From Posidoniimonas polymericola (GTDB lineage Bacteria; Planctomycetota; Planctomycetia; Pirellulales; Lacipirellulaceae): a stretch of 64,000 nucleotides of DNA. How positions within the stretch are numbered: the first letter of the stretch is position 1; each line of letters opens with the position of its first letter. The notes under the pieces are model-generated. The model had not been told where the DNA came from. It worked only from the letters and a program-made list of their open reading frames with translations, and ran no database searches. This document shows, piece by piece, positions 9,388-17,300 of the stretch. The translations under genes and the position numbers were made by a program. The stretch spans positions 1-64,000 of the forward strand of contig NZ_SJPO01000017.1 of the NCBI RefSeq assembly GCF_007859935.1, in the 5' to 3' direction.

Positions 9388-10638
9388 ATGGCGGGTAAGT
9401 GGGGGTTGTACACGGCCCGGCCGCAGCCGGGCAGACTCGTTGCCGCCGCCGTGCTGGTGATTCTGGCGTCGCACTGCCCGGCGGCGGAGCGAGCAGCCGA
9501 CCAGCCGACGCTCAAGGACACGTTCGCCGACTGCTTCGAGGTGGGCGCCGCCGTGAACCGGCGGATCGTGGGCGGGCCCGTGGGGCGATTCGGCTTTGGC
9601 CGCAGGGGTGTCGACGCGGTCCGACGCGACCGCGAACTGGTGTTGCGGCATTTCAACAGCGTCTCGCCCGAGAACGATCTCAAGTGGGCGTTGGTGCACC
9701 CGCGGCCTGGCGCCGACGGCTACGCCTGGGCGCCCGCCGACGCGTTCGTGGAGTTCGGCGAGCGTCACGGCATGTCGATCATTGGGCACACGCTCGTCTG
9801 GCACAGCCAAACGCCCGACTGGGTCTTCCGAGCGGACGCGCCGAGATCGAACGAGAGTCGGCAGGGCGGGGGGACCCGCGCGACGCGGGAGCAACTGCTG
9901 GAGCGTATGCGGGAGCACATCCACACCGTAGTGGGCCGCTACAAGGGAAGGATCAAGGTCTGGGACGTCGTCAACGAGGCGATCTCCGATCACGGCGACT
10001 ACGTGCTGCGAGACTCGCCCTGGCGGCAGATCATCGGCCCCGACTTTGTCGCCAAGGCGTTCGAGTACGCCCACGAAGCGGACCCAGACGCCGTGCTCCG
10101 CTACAACGACTACGGCCTGGAAGGCGCGGCAAAACGCGGCAAACTTATTTCACTGATTCGAACGCTGCAGGCCGACGGCGCGCCGGTGATGGCGATCGGC
10201 ACGCAGGCCCACCTGAACGTCACCTCTGCTAGTTTTAAAAGCATGGATCAGTCGCTCTCTGAGATAGAGGCGCTTGGGCTGCCGATCCATGTAACAGAGC
10301 TGGACATCAACGGCGCTCGGCAGGGACAGCGGACCACCGGCGCCGATGTCAGCAGCAACTCCGCAGCAACTGCAGGCGGTCTCGTCGCCGAGGCCGACCG
10401 GCGCCTTGCCGAGGCCTACGAGGGCGTGTTCCAAGCTCTTATCGAACACCGGGAATCGCTCGAGGTAGTCACTTTCTGGGGCGCGAATGACGCCAACTCA
10501 TGGCGTTCGCGAGGTCGGCCGCTGCTCTTCGACGCGGACAGCAACCCCAAGCCCGCTTTCCAGAAGGTGATCCTAACCGCTCCGCAGGCTGATTCTGAGT
10601 CCGGAGCAAATGAGAAAGGAAGCAGTCATGAAGATTAG
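9388..10638 (+). CDS. GH10 endo-1,4-beta-xylanase
   Basis: The 416-residue protein has a classical GH10 barrel: HFNSVSPENDLKW, GHTLVWHSQTPDW, acid/base E197 in VWDVVNEA, RYNDYGLEG, and nucleophile E304 in HVTELDING, then the VTFWGANDANSW strand near the end. Residues about 17-33 (LVAAAVLVILASHCPAA) are an export signal with a rather long, Arg-containing leader before it. An AGGGGG sequence lies 8 nt before the ATG. This copy is closer to ordinary GH10 xylanases than the one at 5251-6531, which has additional domains. Its stop overlaps the start of the next esterase gene by 11 bp, which suggests translational coupling. Confidence 0.92.
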   Translation: MAGKWGLYTARPQPGRLVAAAVLVILASHCPAAERAADQPTLKDTFADCFEVGAAVNRRIVGGPVGRFGFGRRGVDAVRRDRELVLRHFNSVSPENDLKWALVHPRPGADGYAWAPADAFVEFGERHGMSIIGHTLVWHSQTPDWVFRADAPRSNESRQGGGTRATREQLLERMREHIHTVVGRYKGRIKVWDVVNEAISDHGDYVLRDSPWRQIIGPDFVAKAFEYAHEADPDAVLRYNDYGLEGAAKRGKLISLIRTLQADGAPVMAIGTQAHLNVTSASFKSMDQSLSEIEALGLPIHVTELDINGARQGQRTTGADVSSNSAATAGGLVAEADRRLAEAYEGVFQALIEHRESLEVVTFWGANDANSWRSRGRPLLFDADSNPKPAFQKVILTAPQADSESGANEKGSSHED

Positions 10639-11791
10639 TCGAAGGGCATGCATCGTATTGCTGCTGGTCGCCGCCACCACATCAGGTTCCTGCGTCTCTG
10701 CCCAGACCGACCTACCGGTCGACGACTGGGAGCCCGCCTCGACGAATCAGCCCGGAAAGGAGTTTCCGAAGGTCAATTCCGAGGGCCGGGTGATGTTCCG
10801 TATTAGGGCGCCACAAGCCCAGAGCGTGACTTGCAGCTTCCGCGACTCCGAGGAATTCAAGCAGGATGAAGAGGGCTTCTGGACTGGGTACACCCGCCCA
10901 CTCGACGAAGGGTTTCACTATTACACGATCAATATCGACGGGGCCGAGGTCCCTGATCCCGGCAGCAAGTATTTCTTCGGTGCGATGCGCTGGGGGAGCG
11001 GCGTCGAGGTCCCCGCCCACGATCGAGACTTCTACGCCGTGAAGCAAACGCCGCATGGGCAGCTCCGTGAAGTGCTCTTCTACTCGGAGAGCACTGAGAC
11101 GACTCGGCGGGCTTTCGTTTACACGCCCCCCGGCTACGAGCAGGACACAGATAAACGCTACCCAGTGCTCTACCTGCAGCACGGCTGGGGAGAGAATGAG
11201 TACGGCTGGGGTGAACAGGGACACGCCAATTTGATCATGGATAACCTTATCGCCGAAGGAGAAGCGCGCCCATTCATCATTGTCATGACCTACGGGATGA
11301 CTAACGAAGTCCGTTTCGGCGGTCTTAGAAGCTTCAGCATTGAGCCATTTGAGACGGTTCTTGTTGGGGAGCTGGTCCCCTTCATTGACGCTAACTTTCG
11401 AACGCTGGCGGACCAGCCGAATCGGGCGATGGCCGGGTTGTCGATGGGCGGTATGGAGACTCGACTGATCACCCTCCGCAACCTGGATACTTTCTCGCAT
11501 ATCGGTCTGTTCAGTGGCGGGTCGATTTCGATGGATGACGTAGAGAACACGGAGGGTTTCAAAGAGAAAGTCCGGCTCGTGTTCGTGAGCTACGGCAGCC
11601 GGGAGATTGATGGAGGCCGCACCCGGCGCGGAGGCGACCCCAGGGCAGATTCTGAGGCCCTCGAGCAAGCAGGCTTGAACAGCGTCTTCTGCGTTTCGCC
11701 TGACACCGCTCACGAGTGGCAGTCATGGCGTCGAAGCCTCCGAGAGCTTGCACCGCTACTATTCGTCGACCGAACCACCCCGACCAATTAG
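10628..11791 (+). CDS. CE1 family esterase with N-terminal CBM48-like domain
   Basis: The 387-residue exported esterase begins with a signal peptide (residues 1-25). Residues about 40-135 form an immunoglobulin-like domain resembling CBM48/E-set modules (FRIRAPQAQSVTC, then GFHYYTINIDG). Residues about 140-385 are a CE1 alpha/beta-hydrolase: YPVLYLQHGWGENEYGW, nucleophile S272 in GLSMGG and H362 in DTAHEWQSW. CBM48-CE1 enzymes are known feruloyl or acetyl xylan esterases of xylan-degrading bacteria. The ATG at 10628 follows GAAAGGA at 10614-10620, so it is preferred to the ATG at 10610. It overlaps the GH10 gene by 11 bp. Whether feruloyl or acetyl groups are removed cannot be read from the sequence. 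Confidence 0.87.
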   Translation: MKISRRACIVLLLVAATTSGSCVSAQTDLPVDDWEPASTNQPGKEFPKVNSEGRVMFRIRAPQAQSVTCSFRDSEEFKQDEEGFWTGYTRPLDEGFHYYTINIDGAEVPDPGSKYFFGAMRWGSGVEVPAHDRDFYAVKQTPHGQLREVLFYSESTETTRRAFVYTPPGYEQDTDKRYPVLYLQHGWGENEYGWGEQGHANLIMDNLIAEGEARPFIIVMTYGMTNEVRFGGLRSFSIEPFETVLVGELVPFIDANFRTLADQPNRAMAGLSMGGMETRLITLRNLDTFSHIGLFSGGSISMDDVENTEGFKEKVRLVFVSYGSREIDGGRTRRGGDPRADSEALEQAGLNSVFCVSPDTAHEWQSWRRSLRELAPLLFVDRTTPTN

Positions 11792-11934
11792 CAAGCAGGC
11801 GGCAAGAGCAAAGATCAGAGACACGCGGCAGTCTTGATCAGCGTCATCGCGCGAAACAATTCGTCCATACTCAGGCCTCGCCAAACGCGGGCCTGGCGTC
11901 ACGTCCCTGCTATACAACCGTTGAGTATTACGAG

Positions 11935-13278
11935 ATGAGAACCGACAAAGGACTACGCCCTAAACCGAATCGCCGGACTTTCCTCGGCGCCACTGGCGCG
12001 CTCGCAGCCGCTCCCTACTTTGCCTGGACGCAACCCGCGTTCGCAAATCGTGCAAGCACCGACCGACCCCGTATTGGCTGCATCGGAGTCGGCAGCATGG
12101 GCACCGGAGATGCGCAAGATCACGCCAGGTTCGGCGATGTGGTGGCTGTATGTGATGTGGATTCTCACCACTGTCTGCGGGCCAAGCACCACGACGGAAT
12201 AGGAAGGGGAAGGGCAGACGCGTACGAAGACTACCGACGCGTCTTGGACCGCGACGACGTGGACGTTGTGAGCATTGTCACGCCAGATCATTGGCACGTG
12301 AAGATTGCGGTCGAAGCCCTGCTGGCGGGCAAGCACGTTTTCTGCCAGAAGCCGCTGACGCTGACGCTCGAGGAGAACCGGCTGATACGGGCCGCCTTCC
12401 AGGCGCACCCCGACCTGGTGTTTTTCATCGGCACGCAGCAGCGAAGCGACCGCGATCGATTTCTGCGGGCTATCAACATGGTGCAGCAGGGGTTGCTGGG
12501 ACGCGTCACGAAGATCACCGCGGGCGTTGACGGTAGCCCGACCGGCGGTCCGTTCACTCCAGAGATTCCTCCGGAGCAGCTCGACTGGTACATGTGGTTG
12601 GGGCAGGCGCCGCTGGTTGACTACATGAGCCGCCGATGCCACTACGAGTTCCGCTGGTGGTACGAGTACTCGGGCGGCAAGTTCACCGACTGGGGGGCGC
12701 ACCATGTCGACATCGCACTCTGGGCGATGGGGTTGGATAAGCAGGGGACTGGGCCGGTCGAGGTGGACGGAACTGACGCCAAGCACCCGGTCGCCATGGT
12801 CGATGGCTATCCGACGGTGGACGACTGCTACAACACGTCACACGATTTCAACGTTATCAGCAGGTTCGAGGACGGTCTGGAGCTGCACCTGACGAGTCGT
12901 GGGAGGAACGGGATACTGTTTGAAGGAGAGAAGGGCCGCCTCTTCGTCAACCGCGGGAGGATCTCGGGGGAGCCTATTGAGCAGAACTGGGATGACGGCA
13001 AATTCGGCGACGAAGAGCTGCAGAAGCTTTACCGCGGCAAGCCGTTCGAAGGGCACAAAGAGAATTTCTACCGCTGCATTCGCGAAGGAGGCACGCCGGT
13101 ATCGGACGTTTACTCTCATGTGCAGACGATGAATGTCTGCCATCTTTCCTCCATTGCCGCGCGACTCGGCCGCAAGATAGCTTGGGACCCAGTGAGCGAG
13201 CAGGTGACAGGCGACCACCAGGCCGCGGCGATGATGGCGCGCAAGCCGAGGCCGGGGTTTGAGATTCCTGTGGTCTAA
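11935..13278 (+). CDS. Tat-exported GFO/IDH/MocA family oxidoreductase
   Basis: The 447-residue product has a twin-arginine leader (NRRTFLGATGALAAAP), a Rossmann NAD(P) site (RIGCIGVGSMGTG) and the EKP-type motif region (GKHVFCQKPLTLTLEEN), followed by a GFO/IDH/MocA C-terminal domain (GGKFTDWGAHHVDIALWAM). Such Tat-targeted oxidoreductases are very abundant in planctomycetes, and their substrates are mostly unknown. Position 143 bp after the esterase suggests a place in the xylan operon, perhaps acting on a sugar or sugar derivative in the periplasm. I chose the ATG at 11935 because it starts directly before the Tat leader; the 73 codons upstream have no family resemblance. A role as secreted pentose dehydrogenase is a guess. 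Confidence 0.85.
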   Translation: MRTDKGLRPKPNRRTFLGATGALAAAPYFAWTQPAFANRASTDRPRIGCIGVGSMGTGDAQDHARFGDVVAVCDVDSHHCLRAKHHDGIGRGRADAYEDYRRVLDRDDVDVVSIVTPDHWHVKIAVEALLAGKHVFCQKPLTLTLEENRLIRAAFQAHPDLVFFIGTQQRSDRDRFLRAINMVQQGLLGRVTKITAGVDGSPTGGPFTPEIPPEQLDWYMWLGQAPLVDYMSRRCHYEFRWWYEYSGGKFTDWGAHHVDIALWAMGLDKQGTGPVEVDGTDAKHPVAMVDGYPTVDDCYNTSHDFNVISRFEDGLELHLTSRGRNGILFEGEKGRLFVNRGRISGEPIEQNWDDGKFGDEELQKLYRGKPFEGHKENFYRCIREGGTPVSDVYSHVQTMNVCHLSSIAARLGRKIAWDPVSEQVTGDHQAAAMMARKPRPGFEIPVV

Positions 13279-13410
13279 CGTTTGTGGAGTGGCAGACAGG
13301 CGGCCGTTGATGGTTGGACGTTTGCTCCCGGTGATCGCGAGTTCTTCGGGGACGGTACTTGCAAGAGAATGGGTGCCCGAATAGAGTCTCAGTAGAGCGC
13401 GACGGCCTCA

Positions 13411-13863
13411 TCAAAGCTTCTGGCGTACCGTAATGTAGTCGACGACGAGCTTGTACTCACCGTCGGCCTTGCCGGCTTCCTTGGGTAGCAGGGCGAGGTC
13501 GACCAGGATGAACATCGGCCGGAGCATGTCGGGAGTCGCGGGCGCCCTCATCAGTTCTTTGCCGTCGAACGTGAAGATGATGTGCTCTGGCGTGATGAGG
13601 CCACCGTAGGTGTGGTACTCGTTGTCGAACAGGTCGACCGGCGCGTCCGGCCAGTTTCTGTGGAGGCCCGTGTAGTTGCCCACGTGGAAGGTCTTGTTGA
13701 GACGATCGCCGTACTGGCGGGAGACCTTCCAGCTGTGGTAGGCCTGGTGGGTGGCCTTTTGGGTCGGAGTTGTAGCCCTCGTAAATGTCGATCTCGGTCC
13801 TTGGGATCGTCTGTGTGAAGTACTCGTCGACGGCTTTTATCCAGAACGCGGGCCAGGACGCGA
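13411..13863 (-). pseudogene. GH16 glycoside hydrolase, truncated and frameshifted
   Basis: The minus strand encodes the C-terminal half of a GH16 (laminarinase/agarase-like) enzyme. Reading starts in one frame with SWPAFWIKAVDEYFTQ and the catalytic block TEIDIYEGYNSDP (E-x-D-x-x-E), then must shift by one base at an A-run (about 13757-13760) to continue as THQAYHSWKVSRQ..., GLHRNWPDAPVDLFD and HTYGGLITPEHIIFTFDG to the stop at 13411. The N-terminal half, with signal peptide, is missing: upstream, at 13864, the sequence turns abruptly into an IS. The gene is therefore inactive by two lesions, unless the A-run shift is a sequencing error; the truncation would remain. It implies loss of a beta-glucan or galactan hydrolase that once accompanied the xylan genes. 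Confidence 0.83.
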
Positions 13864-14320
13864 CGGGGGCCGGCCTGCTTTCTTCCGCCGGTCGCTGTAG
13901 TCCCACTTCTGCGCAACCAGCTTCCGATGCCAACGCAGAATGGTATCCGGAGTGAAGAGGGGCATGATCGACTCCAGGCCCTTGCGGCCCAGATCCTTCC
14001 CTTTGACCGCCAGCCTTCTCCTTTGATCGTCGGTAAGCAGGATCCGCTTCTTTCCAATCTGCTCGCGCAGGACGCGGTTCTCCGTGCAGAGGTACTCGAT
14101 CGTTACGTTCTGCTGGCGGTTCACCCAACCGACCGCCCAGACGAAGGCGAGATGCCAGGGTTGCAGGGGCGTGGTCATCGGGCCTCCCGGCGAGCTTTGC
14201 TAAAGGCAGCCAGTTTACCCGATTCCGGACCCGGGATCTCGGCCGAGATTGATGGACTATCCCGCCAAAAGAGTCTACAAATCAAGGCGATTCGCGTCGG
14301 CTGAGTTTTTGGACCATACG
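13864..14320 (-). mobile_element. Right-end fragment of the 1,263-bp IS (copy 1)
   Basis: The 457 bp appear identical, base for base, to 36756-37212 of the complete IS. The fragment keeps the outer inverted repeat (cgtatggtccaaaaactcag read on the minus strand from 14320) and the first about 105 codons of the transposase (MTTPLQPWHLAFVW from 14178). It then stops within the transposase gene at 13864 and joins the GH16 remnant. The rest of the transposase with the DDE core is absent, so it cannot transpose by itself. The outer end lies 4 bp from the stop of the large helicase gene. Confidence 0.92.
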
Positions 14321-14323
14321 GGC

Positions 14324-17300
14324 CTACTTCACCTCGACATAGCCCTTCTTCGTCTTCTCGCGAATAAGTCGCTCGCAGTCTCTGCGAGCAGCAGCTTCGT
14401 CGTTGAACGACTTTGTACGAGTCTGGCCGGTCGTCCCGATTCGTCCGAACGTGACCGAATGCTGCTCGCCCGCGAGAGAGATCTCCCAGAACTTACTCGA
14501 CTTGCCATCTCGCAGTTCGAATCGGCGCGAGCCTTGGCTGCTTGAGCCAGTCACGTCCGAATCGCCACCTTGCTGATTCGTATCGCCCCCTGCGGATGCG
14601 TCGGCGTCTCCCTCGATCGCAGTAGAGACATTGGCTACATCGAGGTCATCCAGCTCAAGGTCGATGTCTTCGTCGTCGTCAATCTCACCCCCTTCAAGGA
14701 TGGCGACAAGTCGATCCATTACATCCTGACTGTCGGCGTACCAGTCCTTGGCCAGGACATGCACAATCCGCCAACCAAACGCTCGGAGCAGCCGGGGGCG
14801 CATCATGTCGCGTTCGAGCAGATCCGACTGCTCGTAGTAACCGCAGCCGTCGATGAGGATGCCAAGTCGATAGACGGAATCTCCCTCGCGATGAACGGCC
14901 AAATCACACCGGAAATGGGACTGACCCACTGCGTGATCCACCTGATAGCCGGCGGCCGCGAGTCGCTCGGCAAGCTGCTCGGCGAGCAGCTCCCTTGCGG
15001 GCGTCGCCTGGTCCTGTTCGTCATGCGTCCAACGGGAGAGACTTCTCGTAACCCTTGCGGCCGCCTCCGCATCCCCGGCCGACACCGCCTCGGCGTAGCG
15101 CAGGTAGCTCTTCAGGCAGTTGGCGCCGTCGTTGTAGTCGTTAGTGATCTCAGTCGACTCGATCGAGCTGACGACTGCCATGTACTGCTTGGCGCGGGAG
15201 AAGGCGACGTTTAGCCGTTTCTCGCCGCCGCTCTTGTTTATGGGCCCGAAGTTCATCCGCATCTTGCCCGTCGGGGGACGACCGTAGCAAACGCTGAGGA
15301 TAATGATGTCCCGCTCGTCCCCCTGGATGTTCTCCAGGTTCTTCACCAGCAGTCCGACGAACTGCCCATCGTCTTCCCGCTCGTAGGCCTGCTCCAAGGC
15401 TTCGCCAAAAGGCTTGTCGTCGGCCGCCAGGCGCGTGAGCGCTTGCTCGATCTCGTCCTGCTGCGCCTCGGAGAACGCCACGATCCCGATCGTGTGCTGC
15501 GGCGAGTCGGTCAACACTTGCCGCACCATCTCGGCGATGTATTCTGCCTCGGCGCGATTGCGACGCTTGTCATAGACGCCGTGCCGCAGGAGGTGGAAGC
15601 TGATCGGGCGGGCTAACGCCTCCTGAGCGCCAACCGCGCCGTGCTCCGGAGATTCGGCGACGATCGGCTCCCGCTGGACATTGGCGAGCGACTCCTCCGG
15701 GACCGTCAGCAGCCGGCCGTCGTAAAATGCCCAGTTCGAGAAACTGATCAGCGATTCGCTCCGGCTGCGGTAGTGCCAACCAAGCATCGTTGACGGCAGG
15801 TTCTTCGCAGCGTGGCTGAGGAAGCTGCCCGAATCGAGGTCGTACTGCACGAGTTCGCCATCCGACTCGACGAGCAATTCCTCCTCTTCCTCGGCCGACT
15901 GCTTCGCGGAAAAGAAGTCCGTCGGCGGCAGCTGCATCTCGTCGCCAACGATGATCGACTGTGCGGCGCGAAACAGCGCAGGCACCGCCTCTTCGAGCGT
16001 GATCTGGCTCGCCTCGTCGAAGATGACCACGTCGAACCGGTCCGGCGAGAGCGGCAGCGTGTCTGACACGCTCAGGGGGCTCATCAGCCAGACCGGCTTG
16101 AGGTCGTTGACCACGTCGCCCGACTCGTCGCTGACCAAGTCGCGGATCGCCTTGTAACGCATCTGCTTGCCGAACTCATGCTCCAGTTCCCGGCGGCCCC
16201 GGTTGTAGCGCCGCTTGAACTCCTTCTCTTCCGCCGACAGCTTCGCCGCCGGCTGCTCAGTGACGTGCAGGCTCTTGAGGAACTGGCGCCGCACGCGATC
16301 TCGGATCTCGGCCGCGTTGAGCCCGAGCCATTGGTCGTAACTCCCCTCCAGGCGCGAGGCCAGCGCGTGGAGGGTCCGGGCGGTGAACCGCTCGAACTGA
16401 TTGTCCTGCCGATACAACTCGGCGAGGCCGCGGTCCGCTACGGCCGCTTCAATTTCTCGCGGGGTATGCGGCAGCGTCCGCAGAGCGGCGGCGACCGCCC
16501 GAGGAGTCGCCCGCAGTTCGCGGATGCACTCCAGAAAGTCGGGAACCGATTCGAGGTTGTTGCTTACGTGCTCAAGGGAACCCTTCAACTCAGCAAGCGG
16601 CAGCTGAGCGGCCGAGTCGGAGATCCTCGCCAGCTGCTCGTGAGCGGATTCTACGGCGGTCTTCGCTTGGAGCAGCCGCGCGACAATCTCGCCCGCCCGC
16701 GGCGACTTCACGAGCGCTGCGTGAACCGCGGAGAGCCATCGGGGAAGTTTGGGAGCGTGCGTCGAGACCTCGCCAATCGTTTCGATCAGCCCCGGCGCCG
16801 CTTCCACGTCCACCCCCAAGCGGTCGGCCGTCTCCTGCAACAAACGACGCCGAGCTGCGACCGCTTCATGCTCGCTGGCGAGTTGCTCAAGGACTCGCGA
16901 CCAAGGCGGCCGAATCTTGTGGGCCCCGAAGCGGTAACCCCGCTTCAGGACGCTACGCAACCGCCACCACGCGGGCGAGAGCCAAGCGAAGCGCGCTCGC
17001 TCGAATTGCCGGGCCTGCTCTAGGGCGAGCCCCGTCTCCTCGGCGGTCAGTTTCTCCGCCCAGTTGACGTTCGCCTGCTCGGCCTCTGTAACCGCCTGCT
17101 TGGACTTTTGCAGGGCCTTGAGCTGCTCGCGCAGCCACCTGGCCTGCTCGTGCTGGGGATCCAAGAGGTGCACCAGACCCGCCTCGGCCACTTCCTTGAG
17201 TCGAGACGCGAATTGCGTAAGCTGCACCGCCCGCTCCAACGGTTCCCACCCGCTGCGAGGCACTCCGCAACGGCCGAGCGATTGTTCCGCTTGGTCCAAC

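Noticed and set aside
13750..13765. GH16 frameshift as programmed frameshifting
   Set aside because: The gene already lacks its N-terminal half and GH16 genes are not known for frameshifting; mutation or sequencing error is simpler.
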